Made by a program: the position numbers and the translations under genes. Below, in pieces: positions 1 through 10,805 of a stretch of 64,000 nucleotides of DNA (positions are counted from its first letter, which is position 1; the number at the start of each line of letters is the position of its first letter). The stretch spans positions 434,001 to 498,000 of the forward strand of contig OY979722.1 in NCBI GenBank assembly GCA_963855995.1. The letters are read 5' to 3'. The stretch is from Muricea muricata (taxonomy: Eukaryota; Cnidaria; Anthozoa; Malacalcyonacea; Plexauridae). The notes under the pieces were generated by a model. The model did no database searches. It worked only from the letters and a program-made list of their open reading frames with translations, and was not told where the DNA came from.

Positions 1-137
1 CTTGCGATATTTATTGTGCATTTTTAATACTTCTTGCTGGTATTTTTTCAGTGCTAAAAAATCAAACTATTTTTACCTTCCGCAACTTCTAAACCAAAAT
101 GAAGATACAAACAATGTCGCGTAATTTAATCTACTGA

Positions 138-1423
138 TTACTTACTCTGTGAAAACTTGAATTTTCCATTTGCTGCCAAATATCCGCCATTTCCAGTTCT
201 GCCGAGATTCATTTCTCCTCCCAACAACCCTCCAGCAGTCCCACCTGGTGATTTTCTACCGCCACTAAAGCCAATTTTCATTCCACCAGCAGCTGTGCCC
301 ATCTGATGACCAACAGTTCCAGCTGCCGCAACATTTCCACCACCAACCCCTACGTTACCACCTGTTGTCCCAATATTACCACCACCATTACCCGTAGCAC
401 CCTCTTCCATCGTCCCACCAACAGATCCCCCAATGTTCCCACCAACAGATCCCCCAATATTCCCACCAACAGATCCTCCCATGTTCCCATTAACAGATCC
501 CCCCATGTTTCCACCAGCAGATCCCCCGATGTTCCCACCAACAGATCCCCCTATGTTCCCACCAGCAGATCCCCCGATGTTCCCACCAGCAGATCCCCCG
601 ATGTTCCCACCAGCAGATCCCCCGATGTTCCCACCAGTAGATCCCCCAATGTTCCCACCAGCAGATCCCCAAATGTTCCCACCAACACCACCACTTGCTC
701 CATTACCAGCAGCACTTTGATTTCCACCACCACTTTGACCGCTAGCGGTAGTCCAAGTCCATTTTCCACCCTCATTGCCAGCACTGTTTTGACCATCTGT
801 CGTACTCCAACTCCATTTCCCACCCTGATTTGCACCACCCTGATTTGCACCACCATTTTGACCACCTGTGGTACTCCAAGTCCATTTTCCACCCTCTTTT
901 CCAGCACTATTTTGACCATCTGGTGTACTCCAACTCCATTTTCCTCCCTGATTTCCAGCACTGTTTTGGCCACCTGTTGAACTCCAACTCCATGTTTCTC
1001 CATCTGCCATTTTACTATCGTAGTTGTTATATTCATATGGCATTGATGAAGTAGAATCGTCTTTTCTGACGAACGTTTTGTGTCTGTATGGTGTACTTCC
1101 ACGTGATGTTTGTCCTTCTGCCCCTGTGTTTGTGTGGGGTCCTTCAGAATTCTCTTTTAGATTATTTCTAACTTTATATGCCATTGCATTGTGCATGGTG
1201 AAGTATGGCGTGTTTTGTAATGCTTTGTAATGTTCGTTTTTAGTACTGTCCTCATAGCTGGCACCAGAAGGCTGTACATTGTTTGGAGTTCCTGGTTTTC
1301 GATGGTTCTGTTTGACGTGTATGGTAACAGAAGAGTAACCGCCGTTCTTTATGTCTATTTCTACGTTGTCTTTCTTCACTGCTAAACCTACAAACGATAT
1401 GGACAACAAGGTATTGATGAACT
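138..1423 (-). CDS. Glycine-rich repeat protein, probably secreted (3' exons/5' exon missing)
   Basis: One long exon encodes a low-complexity protein. After an N-terminal unique part of about 130 residues come five or so blocks of about 18 residues of the type GGKWSWSTTDGQNSAGN. These are followed by about a dozen 8-residue repeats GGNIGGSA/V and a glycine-rich tail. No ATG lies between the upstream in-frame stop and the first hydrophobic stretch (LLSISFVGLAV). A good acceptor (TTTTCCTATAG, ending at 1424) precedes it, so the start codon and most of a probable signal peptide should lie in an upstream exon that I could not identify. At the other end the frame closes with TAA at 138-140, but the stop overlaps a strong donor (GTAAGT), so the gene may continue beyond the window. 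I do not recognise the family; a structural extracellular or silk/matrix-like role is an inference from composition only. Confidence 0.6.
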
Positions 1424-1424
1424 A

Positions 1425-2840
1425 TAGGAAAACATTTACTACTGCATCGCTGGGTGATTGATCGGTATATTAATGCCTGTGTACAAGTTCCCCTTTTCTG
1501 CCAGCCAGAAATATCTAAAACAATGCTGACGAGCGGGTTGAAGTATTGAGAAAAAAAAACAACATTGCGGTTTCTTTATTAGATAAAGATCTGTCATGAA
1601 CCTGTATAATAGTTATATTCTAATACTATGTTTGGTACCATTCAAAAACTCTTGAACCTCCAGGCCGGAGCAAATCAATTTCCAATTTGAGAAAAGTAAA
1701 CCCCATTTGGGTTCGTTGGATAATATTCTCTAGTCCCGAGCAACACCTATTTGAATACGTTACTAATAGTTAATCAAGTATATTATGTTAATTAAGTCAT
1801 GCAAGTGTAACTAAAATGTAATTGGGAATATATATTATTCAGTGCAAAGACAACTTAAGGACTATCTGAAACGTTACTACAGAGACTGTTGGTTTATATT
1901 TAGGTAGTATTTGTCATAAAGTAGATTAGTATTAATTAATAGCAACTTAACCTACCTTTTGTTATATACATTAGAATCATACAAATAGATAACGACTTCA
2001 TTTAGTAATGTACATATCAAAAGATTTTGTGGAACAATTGTTCTTATTTACAGTTATTGAATTTTTACGATTGAATGAACTTTAGTTTCTTTTCCAACCT
2101 CCTTCTTTTTAATATTTATGAAGTTTTGCAGGCTTCTTAGGGTTTTTAATTCAACTGTCACAGGTGACCACAAACTTCAATTTTAAACTAAACACGTAGG
2201 ATCAGCACGACAGTTTTGGATTTAGAAAGTAGGCGCTGCTAGGCACCATATACCTTACACAACGTTCTGCACACAACAGTCGAGAGATTTATTTGCGTTT
2301 TGTATTGCGCGAATAGTTCAACTATTTTGCACCGGTTAATTTTACATCACTGGTACATCATGTACCAGTTCAGAAATGAGGTTCATCGTTGCCACGTGCT
2401 TATTTTATTCTTGTCTAACCAACAAACAACAACGTTCAAAGGTAACCACTGTAAAACCTGAACAATTGGGGAACTTGTGTATTGTTGGATTACTGGATCT
2501 GGCAAAACACATAATCTACCTTGCAAATTCTAATGCGAGGTTCTGATAAGTTCCTAAACCATCTTTTTCTATCTTTTCCTGTGGAGCAATGGCTTTCGCG
2601 AAGTTTTCTCAAAGTTCACTCGTTTGCATATTGTAGTCATGTGGCTCCCTCAAATATGATTAGAATTTTATGCGGTTTCATGTGCAACCTTCGAGCTTTC
2701 TTTTGATGACGTCGTATTTTCGTGCGTTGTGATTGGTCAATTTTGTAAACAATCGTCATCTAAAATTGATCAAAACAAACCAGCTTGTGAAAAACTATAA
2801 AATACAAAAGCATGGTTTGAATATCCTTATTTTGAAGGCC
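1425..2840. other. Intergenic stretch, no supported gene
   Basis: No conserved coding sequence was seen. A short open frame on the + strand at about 2376-2552 begins with a hydrophobic, signal-peptide-like start (MRFIVATCLFYSCL) and contains a possible donor at about 2442, but nothing downstream supports it. The 5' exon of the glycine-rich gene and the CYHR1 promoter should lie here. Confidence 0.4.
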
Positions 2841-4498
2841 ATGGAGGCAAATTTAGAAAATCCTGCAGATAATACTGCCGAGTCAAGTGAAGAACATGCC
2901 ATTGGAAGTGATGCTTACGAACCTGCAGTGAAAAAAATACGCTTAAAAAGAAGTTATATTGCGGAGGAAGGCGGCGAGTGTTCTATGACACAGACAACTA
3001 CATTATTAAAACTAGAAAAACGTTTATCCATTGTTCTGTGTTGTACAGTGTGCCTTGATCTGCCCATAAGCACAATTTTTCAGGTAATTTTCCTAAATAT
3101 TTCTAAATAATACTAAGACATCTGTCCATAAGATATTTTACACATATGCAAAATTAATTGCATCAGCGATTCACCGATATTAAAATATTAAATACAAGTA
3201 CAATATCTTCATTGTGAAATCCTTACTGACACTTTGTCTCGGGAAAACTTTAAAGATAAATATATATATATCTTGTTACGTGGAAAAAACAATTTGCAAG
3301 CTATGTAAATAAATTGTCTTAATTAGTGCTTACATGTACATATATATAACTTATATATGCATAACTCATTGCCACACCCCTTAGTCATTATACATTAAAC
3401 ATCAAGGTAGATATTGTATTAAAAAATATATCATGTGATAATAAAGTGAGAACATCGACAATAGGCAATATAATTGTTTTGTTTCCAGTGCCCAAATGGT
3501 CACCTGATGTGTGCTGGTTGCTTGAACCATCTTCTGGCAGATGGTAGATTAAAAAATGAGATGCCAACATGTCCAAATTGCCGTATCGAGATCACAGAGT
3601 CGTTGTGTATGCGGAATTTAGCTGTTGAGAAAGCTGTGTCTGAACTGCCAACGAAATGTAAATTTTGTCAACATGATGTGCCTCGGTGTGATATTGGAAA
3701 ACATGAGAAAGATTTGTGCTTAAACAGGTACATACTGCAACCATGTTTACTTGCTTTGTCATTGTCAATGCCCTCACCATACATTTTTATAACTTCAGAT
3801 TAGTTTCATGTAAATATGAGAGGATTGGCTGCCATTGGCAAGGAGCAATGCATACGTTGACAGACCATGAAGACCGATGTGCCCAGTCCAGAAAAACTGG
3901 GTTGGAAATAATGGAAAATCTAGAGAAAACTTCTGCAGAAGAGGAGACAAAGCTAGACTTGTATAAATCAGTATTCGCCCTGTTTTCATATGGCAGAACA
4001 TCAGTACATGGTATAGATTTCAATAAGCTTCAGTTTGACAAACATACAGTATTATTTAAATTTACAATCAAATTTTTGGTAGTATTATTCAAAAGATGAT
4101 GAAAAATTCTCTGTAAATTTCTAGATTTGCAACTGCGACCAAGACGTACTGATGACTTCATTCCAGAACTATTTTATGAAAGCAGCCGTTTCTCGTGTTT
4201 CGGCAAAGATTGGATGATCCGATCTCAAGTTGTTGGCAACGAGAAAAGTTTGAGACGAGGGTTCACGTTCCAATTGGTGCTCACTACCAAATGCAATATT
4301 TTTGTCAAGTTTATATTTGTACGAAGTCCTTATGGAGATATTGATACAAATCCTGTTATCTTTCAACACGAATTTACACAGGATAGTCCAGAGTCACTTG
4401 AGCAAGATTTGCCTGTCTCACAAGGCATTGATATTAACAAAGTTCTTGCTGCTAAAGTTGTGGCACTCAGGCTAATTGTGTTCTTGGGCAAAACATAG
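2841..4498 (+). CDS. CYHR1: CYHR1/ZFTRAF1-like RING and TRAF-type zinc-finger protein
   Basis: Four exons join in frame: 2841-3083, 3489-3727, 3799-4010 and 4125-4498, giving 355 residues. The first ATG in the open frame has a good context (GGCCATGGAGG). After an acidic N-terminus comes a RING-like zinc site split by intron 1: CTVCLD (about residue 70) then [11 protein letters not shown] and CPNCR. A TRAF-type zinc finger follows (CKFC...H...C, then [13 protein letters not shown]...H..RC), and then a C-terminal region with the TRAF-like end typical of cysteine/histidine-rich protein 1. The layout and length are those of the animal CYHR1 (ZFTRAF1) family, predicted E3-like zinc-finger proteins of poorly known function. 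The gene converges on the membrane-protein gene that ends 268 bp downstream. Confidence 0.88.
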
Positions 4499-4766
4499 CT
4501 TGAAATCGGCCATGCAAACAAGATGTAAATTATATATATAGTAAAATGCAGTATAAAATGGAAAGAGGTTATATATTTTGTCTATATTAAGGGCTAATAT
4601 GTTTTATAAATATTGTGGGTAGTTATTTAATATATATGTACAAAAATATTTTATTGTACAAAATTTTAATGATACACACAAAGTAATGCATTTTTGTTTT
4701 GTTCAATATTATACTTAGAAATGCACATTCCCTGATACTAGAATATGTATATACAATGGAAAAACT

Positions 4767-5849
4767 TCATTGTAAAGCTCTTACTAAAGCAATGTTTGCA
4801 ACAACCAAAAAGTAATGAAAAATGTCAATACGAAGGTACCCAATTAAATGTCCTGAAGTGCCAATAACTGTGCTAGCAAGCGCATACAATATGGCACCTG
4901 ACATAGCCAGCACATTGTCGGCATTAAAACTTTGAAAGAGGATGCTAAGTACTGCTAGTATTGATGCAAAACTTGTACAAGCATCCTTGATTTTTGGCAA
5001 GAAAATGGACAACAACATTCCTCCAATACCAGTGATTAGATGAAGTTCAAAGCCATAATTTGATCTGTACTTGATGGAAAACGATGCTGCAATTAGTGGT
5101 ACTCCTATGGGAAAATCAAATAAAAAATTGGTCATCTTTGTCAAAATGAGGTTACATATGTTAATATGTCAGGAACCAGTGTGCGATTTGGGTCTTAATG
5201 ACCCTCCTGCTGGGCTGGATATATAAGAGCATCAGTTGTGCAGTGGGAGCATTCTCTAGCTAATAAAGCCAGCTGCAGCAAATAGAGTTGTTTTGTTGAT
5301 TGGCATAAAGCCTAACTTTGTACATTAACTTCCATTGAACCATAGACATTTCAGTGGTCAGGCCCTCGCTGTACAGATTCACATGACTCGGACCTCAATC
5401 CAAGTAAGACAAATGCCCAGGCTTCAACTGACCACGTCTGCACCTAACCGTTCACACCGGTAAATATGGTGACGACAGATACTAAATGATAGTTTTTACA
5501 TAATGGTAGTTTTCACATTTCACCACATGTGGTAATCTTGTATCTGGTATATAACTATTATCTGTTGCCCTGTAGTGCTTGGTGGACATGCGTTTAATCT
5601 GGTTACTGCTGCTAGTCACCCACCCACTATTGCTCCAAACCACGAAAGTTTTGAATGCAAAGAAATGACATCATTTCGGCGAAGTAATGGTACAATATTT
5701 AGAAACCTGATCGTTCCCACGCCTGCCGCCAGAGCTATGACAAGCAGGCCTATTGCTGCGTGATTGTATCTCCTTGCTATCACCCCGGCTTCGTAAAATG
5801 ATGAAATGCACAATACACAATCAGAAATAGCAGTGGAAATTTGTGCCAT
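4767..5849 (-). CDS. Small multi-pass membrane protein (TMEM276-like?)
   Basis: Two exons, 5849-5624 and 5104-4767, join in phase (GCAATAGTGG / GAGTACCACT) into 187 residues. The protein is strongly hydrophobic, with about five or six predicted membrane segments: one around residues 25-45 (HAAIGLLVIALAAGVG), then others at about 66-80, 90-110, 118-140, 145-160 and 170-185. Start MAQISTAISD is chosen because of its good context (TTCAAAATGGC). The frame is open 43 codons further upstream to another ATG at 5978, so a longer N-terminus is possible. In human the CYHR1 (ZFTRAF1) locus abuts TMEM276, a small multi-pass protein. The position next to CYHR1 and the similar size suggest this is its homologue, but I identified it by context and topology, not by a sequence motif. 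The 519-bp intron holds a possible solo LTR. Confidence 0.65.
5159..5470 (+). mobile_element. Possible solo LTR / retroelement remnant in an intron
   Basis: The segment begins TGTTAATATGTC and has a TATA-like box (GGATATATAAGAGC, about 5218-5231) followed about 35 bp later by an AATAAAG signal (about 5261). This spacing is typical of a compact LTR promoter and poly(A) site. A PBS-like TGGTGACGAC occurs at about 5467. I could not find a clean target-site duplication or a second LTR, so this is tentative. Confidence 0.25.
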
Positions 5850-6184
5850 TTTGAAATCTAGAAAAACATGCTGTACATTTACGTTACAAATTATCTGTAA
5901 ATGTTTCAATTTTGTGTTGTTGATTGCTTCCCGAGTATTGCTCGATCCATTCCGACTTTGTCCGAAATTAAAATACATACGTCAGAAGTATAAACAACAT
6001 AAAATAGAAGAAACACTTTGATGACTTTGGTACAGATTTGAAGTTAAAGTTTATTGAACAGGTAAAATTTGACAATATTGCATTGATTTTATTTGTTTCA
6101 AACACTAATACAATGACTGCAAATCCCCTGCCTTGAGCTCATGCTAGAGAAAAGTAAACATAAACCCCAGAGTAGTTACTAGTC

Positions 6185-6345
6185 ACTCTGCAGACCCCCC
6201 CCCCCCACACACACACACAGTATAACGAATAAACAGTGGCGTCACTCAGCTGTGCAATATGTTCCCCTTTTTTATGCGATTGACTGGCCAGAATGAAGCA
6301 AATCAGAACCTGCATGATGAACATGTGTAATGTGACATGCACGGC
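6185..6345 (+). repeat. Dispersed repeat, copy 1 (second copy at 37.3 kb)
   Basis: A poly-C tract followed by GAATAAACAGTGGCGTCACT, then an ATGCGATTGACTGGCCAGAAT-type block, and ending with GAACATGTG..GACATGCA(C/T)GGC. The same order of blocks recurs at about 37305-37705. It is old and non-coding in this copy. Confidence 0.7.
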
Positions 6346-6353
6346 TATATATA

Positions 6354-6655
6354 TTTAGTATAAATTTCCAGATGACTATTGATTTTCCTGCATTCTGATT
6401 GGTCAAGATTCGCTGTCTCTGAAGTGATAGTCACTGATCAGTGACTATAGCTTTTTCATTTTTGCTTTTCTATACAGTAATGAATTTGAAGTGAATTTTT
6501 GTAATGTTTAGTTGATTAATATTTGTAAACATCTGGAAATTTATACTAAAACAATTAGTCACCTCAGGCTCGGTGATTACAAGCCTATATTCACTTCGCC
6601 TTCGGCTCAGTGATTATGGGCTTATAATCACCTCGCCTTGGGCGACTAATTGTTA
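6354..6655. mobile_element. Nested foldback/MITE-like elements
   Basis: TAGTATAAATTTCCAGATG near 6354 is repeated in inverted orientation at about 6532-6550 (CATCTGGAAATTTATACTA). Next to it lies a second palindromic unit with internal complementary blocks (CTCGGTGATTACAAGCC / GGCTTATAATCACCTCG). It ends in GACTAATTGTTAAATA. No transposase is present, so these look like non-autonomous elements. Confidence 0.55.
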
Positions 6656-6975
6656 AATATATGTATATGTATATATATGAATATGTATATGTATATGAAT
6701 ATGCATATGAATATGTATATATAGTGTATATGTATATGAATGTATATATGAATATGTATATGTTATGAATATGTATGAATATGTATATGTATTTATTTAT
6801 TCATTCAATATCTTAATAATATTTACAAACCGCTACTCCAAGTTTCATGCTAATGCAATTATCAAGCGATTGTCAACTACAAATTTGAATATGTATATGT
6901 ATATGTATAATTATGAATATGTATATGAATATGTATAATTTATCTATATGTATATGAATATGTATATTATATGTA
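6656..6975. repeat. AT-rich microsatellite (ATATGTATATGAAT type)
   Basis: Imperfect tandem ATATGT / ATATGAAT units, interrupted by unique sequence at about 6790-6885 and resuming to about 6975. Confidence 0.85.
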
Positions 6976-7292
6976 AATATTAGCATGGTGTGCTTGAAAT
7001 GCTGTCTATTGGCAGTACAACCTGCCCTGCCTCGACAAAAGTTGTGTACTGGCCGGAGTTATAGTGGAACAACCTATATAGAGGGAAAAAATGATTGGCA
7101 AGAATGTGTCAGCACACAATATGAAAGGTTCTGACAGTCTGATGTGAATAACCATCCTATTCTTTGCCCACAAATAACATTGAATAAAATCAAATGTGGA
7201 TAAAACTTACACGGATTCTGGTTCTTAGAATTTTTCTTCTAACTCTTTCTTAGTGCTGAAATCCAATTTCTTTTGTGCATAAGAAGGTTGCA

Positions 7293-8757
7293 ATGAACAT
7301 TTTACCAAAAAAGAGGTATATTACTTGTGCATTCTGTTATTTCATATTTACCTTCTGTCAGTGCTAACTAAATCTTCATTTCTCAGTTGGCATGTTCGAA
7401 ACAAGGATAACATTGCTCGAGTTCGTCGTGACGAAGAAAATGCAAGATTAGAGGAAGAAAAGTTGGCTAAAAGAGCAGCTTTAGCAGTAAGTTCATATTG
7501 ATCATTCATGTTCACCCTAGATCTAGGCAATGGTATAGATACTGATGAAAAACTCTTTTAGGAACAAGAAGCTAGAACTAAATTACTACGTGACAGAGTG
7601 AAAAATGATGTGCAGTCTAGCTCCATTCATAGTCCTGCATCCAGCTCACTAGTACAGCATGATGAACCTGGACATATCAATCTTTTCTCTGAAGAAGAGA
7701 CTGGTTCTGGGGTAAGAAACTCCTTGAACAATCACTGTTTGAGATGCCTTGAATGGGACGTAGTTACTGTCCCGTTCGCATATTTTCCCTTTGGGCCCTT
7801 GTTTGCATGCACTCCAATAAAGGTTCCAATAAAGTTGTTAAATCCTCCATGCTCTAACCAGCCTTGCATTATTCATGAAGAAAGCTCATTGTGTTTCAGT
7901 GTGCAACAACAAATGCAGAATATGAAGCGGAAAAGAAAGCAGAACAGGAGAAAAAGGAAAAGGCGCTTGGAGTGTTGAAATATCTTGGCCAAAGTACAAA
8001 TGAAGGTAAACATATAGCTGTTGTTTATTACTTTAACCACATATTTTATGATGTTTACTTGACTTTTAGATCCTAAACCATGGTATCTTCAAAAAGAGAT
8101 CAACAAAAATAATAAATCTCAAAGGTACCTTCTGTTGTTATACTTTTCTGCAATCGCAATTTAAATTTACTTTAATCTGTTGAAATATACATACAAATTC
8201 TAGCAGTCAGGATGTTGACAAAAAAAATAAGATGGATCCGTTAGTCAAGATGAATGCCTTTTTGGATCAAACCAGGCAAGCTGAGTCTCAGAAGAAAAAA
8301 CAAAAGAAAGAAAAGAAAGAACAGAAGGTCTGATGCATATCACATTAATCTGATCAGCAACATTGTGGCACTCCTGCTTTTGCTCACCATGTCAGACGAT
8401 GTTGCAAACAAAGATAATTGGAATTTTGATTGAATTTTTTCTTCATCAATTAGAAAAAATCCAAATCAGGAAAAAAGACAATGGAAGAGTTAAGAGCAGA
8501 AAGGCTACAGAGGGAAAAAGTAGAAAGATTTAGAGCAGAAAATCTTATCAAGGAAAGAAAAGAAGGCAAAACAGACAAGACGGAGGATGACCCATACAAA
8601 GACAGGTAGCTATTGTTTATAATTTACATTGATTCAGTGCCTGGTGTGAGAGCAATGTGAACAAGATGTCTCTCTCTTTCCACGTAGCTACTACTCTCAG
8701 TACAACCCAGGCTTAGCAAAGAAACCAAAATGGAACAAAAGACACCATCCATATTAG
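7293..8757 (+). CDS. LENG1: LENG1-like protein (leukocyte receptor cluster member 1 family)
   Basis: Eight exons: 7293-7315, 7387-7486, 7562-7711, 7900-8005, 8070-8124, 8204(or 8207)-8327, 8454-8605 and 8688-8757. All phases fit and give about 259 residues, close to the family length. The N-terminus [20 protein letters not shown] is the hallmark of LENG1. It is assembled across intron 1, with the serine codon split between exons. The rest is a charged coiled-coil/CBF1-interacting-corepressor-like region rich in Glu, Lys and Arg ([20 protein letters not shown]), then a lysine-rich block and a conserved tail [14 protein letters not shown] (an S from the splice junction may follow R). Proteins of this family are nuclear and associated with spliceosomal fractions; the molecular role is unsettled. 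The next gene (SmD1) ends 575 bp downstream in convergent orientation. Confidence 0.9.
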
Positions 8758-9332
8758 ATGTGTATATATCATCAAGGGTATGTTGTTGGTTTGAGCAAAC
8801 AGAGTAATTAAAGAATACCTGGCCAGTTTAATCCTAAACCTTACCACAAACCATTATCCTACATGGTACTCCGTGTATAAAATTAAAATATAATTTTGAG
8901 AAAACACCACGTAAGTTTATTATCACAGAGCTTTCGATCCCTAAGCTCTGATCTTCATGATTGATATTCACCATGCAATCATACAAGGAACTTTATTACT
9001 TCATATATAATTGTACCACAAAAGTTACAATATTTTAAAATACTTTTATGCAATCCATTTTATGATAAAGTTTGATTTCACCACATTTAAACTGGTAATG
9101 AGAACTGTTACTTATTTACAAACATTTAAGTAGAGATCTTAGTAGACAAATTTACAATATCACTGTCAGATTATAAACTAGAAATAAATACAAGGAAAGA
9201 AAAAGAATGTCTACAGTGTTTTACATGACATAACCACATTTCAATATCATGTAAGACCACAAGTCAATGAAGTTTGTCCAATGATTGACATTGGATATCA
9301 TGATACTGTTAGAAGATTTAGGCTCTAATCTT
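8758..9332. other. Convergent intergenic stretch
   Basis: Contains the 3' ends of LENG1 (+) and SmD1 (-). I saw no coding sequence. A short inverted repeat (AGAGCTTTCGATCCCTAAGCT) lies at about 8928-8948. Confidence 0.5.
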
Positions 9333-10632
9333 CTATCTTCTGCCTCGGCCACGCCCTCTGGGACCACCCCTACCACGGCCTCGGCCACGACCTCTCCCCC
9401 TACCAATGGCCACTAAAGTAAAAAAAAGTAAAACTTGGTTAGTATAAATGTCACTGCTGTCCATTTTCAAACAATTTTTGTTCACATACTCGCTTCTCGT
9501 TTCCTTCCTTTTGCGCGAGGAGGTTCCTCAACCAATAATGTATCAATTGGTAAGCTTTCGGGAAGGATGTAGTAGCGAATATTGTTGCCACGAATACTTA
9601 AACTATCCAGTTGTACAGGATCTTTGTTCTTTATTGTCATCTTCACTGTCTTCAAGTGAGTGTTCATGCTCATGTCAACACCTAATAAGAAAACAGAATT
9701 TAGTAAATGCTTGACAGGGCCAGCTTTTCATCATTGGATGTTTTTTAAAGAAAATTACGAGTCATTGAAAGTTGTTGAAAACAGGATTGAACAATGTTGT
9801 GTTGCCGATGTTCAATGTTGTCAAAAATATACTAAACAAGTTGTTGAGCCTGAATCCAGCCTGAAATCCAGTGTACCAATGCTGAACAATATTGTTGACA
9901 ACATTAAACAATATGGGCAGCACAACATTGTTTAATCCTGTTTTTAACAACTTGTAATTTTTTGCTGAGTAAACAAGGCTGTCGTTTTGACCACAGCATT
10001 GGTTTGTGAGCCAAACATTCTTTGTGTTGCACGATTATTTAGGATCCGTACAACATATAATCCATATTGTCTTGATATTCATCTTTACACCATAGAGAAT
10101 TAACATGGACATGTCTTAGATGTGACTTTTTTACAAACGTGATGTGGCAGCAATTTGACAATGCAGATCTGCACCAGTGAACCACTAACCAGGAGTTTAA
10201 ATCTTAATACTTGGCTTGCTTTTCTATAATTGTTATCTAGACTTGATGATCAGTTATCTCAGTTGACTCAGCAAACTGGGCCTATCTCAGACATTGCTGA
10301 AGCCAGAAATGCTCACTTGTCAAGGAGCTGGTGTTTCACTGACTGCAGCCTTGATTGACAGTGACATGACTGAACTGCTACTCAGTTTGCAGAGATTGTC
10401 AATTCCTTATTACCTGCAATAGTGCCGTGTATAACTGTGCCATTCTTCAGTTCAATAGTTACTGTTTCGTGGCTCAATTTCATCAAAAACCTGCAAAATA
10501 GACGTCATGATTATTTCTCACATGGACATCTTCGAAGTACTCTGTATAGGGTATTATCAAGTTATTAGCAAAAATACAGAGCAAAATAGCTGAATCCCAT
10601 AACAATATAACTACATACTGCACAAGTTTCAT
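9333..10632 (-). CDS. SNRPD1: Small nuclear ribonucleoprotein SmD1
   Basis: Four exons, 10632-10619, 10490-10414, 9681-9490 and 9412-9333, give 120 residues; SmD1 is normally 119. SmD1 is one of the seven Sm proteins forming the ring around spliceosomal snRNAs. The Sm1 motif ([18 protein letters not shown]) and the Sm2 motif ([14 protein letters not shown]) are complete. The C-terminal RG-rich tail (AIGRGRGRG...[11 protein letters not shown]) is the target for symmetric arginine methylation in this family. Exon 1 codes for only four and two-thirds residues (MKLV plus CA). The split codon makes residue 5 Gln where most SmD1 proteins have Arg. The third intron-side gap (9682-10413, 732 bp) is much longer than the others because it holds a foldback element. 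The start codon is 174 bp from that of divergent CCDC113. Confidence 0.96.
9770..9955. mobile_element. Foldback element in SmD1 intron
   Basis: The left half (GTTGTTGAAAACAGGATTG, then AACAATGTTGTGTTGCC) is the imperfect inverse of the right half (GGCAGCACAACATTGTTTAA, then TCCTGTTTTTAACAAC). This gives a hairpin of about 185 bp with no coding capacity. It resembles a MITE or a foldback remnant. Confidence 0.65.
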
Positions 10633-10762
10633 TTTAAATTGTTGGATGCCTTCTTTTTCAAAAGGATTCCAAATAAAAATTATATGACAAATTTGAACTT
10701 ATTTTGTAATCGTTCTTTGTACGTTCGCGCCACTTTGTGGAGGCTTGGGGTCGAGCTCTGTG

Positions 10763-10776
10763 GTTGTTATGACAAC
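10763..10776 (+). promoter_or_regulatory. RFX X-box-like site upstream of CCDC113
   Basis: GTTGTTATGACAAC is a perfect inverted repeat (GTTGT..ACAAC) that fits the X-box form RTHNYYWTRRNRAC bound by RFX factors at ciliary genes. It sits 30 bp before the CCDC113 start codon, inside the 174-bp region shared with SmD1. The match is seen; its function is inferred. Confidence 0.55.
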
Positions 10777-10805
10777 GTGACGACACAACATCAAAAGAAA
10801 ACAAT

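Larger units (their letters stand above)
5850..7292. other. Repeat-rich intergenic region
   Basis: No gene was seen. It contains a poly-C/CA tract (6187-6221), one copy of a dispersed repeat shared with 37.3 kb, a nested foldback element (6354-6655) and an ATATGT/ATGAAT-type microsatellite (6656-6975). The LENG1 promoter must lie near its right end. Confidence 0.6.

Noticed and set aside
306-1102. Open frames overlapping the glycine-rich gene on other frames and strand
   Set aside because: They are shadows of the 24-bp tandem array; only the - strand frame encodes a regular two-type repeat protein with an upstream splice acceptor.
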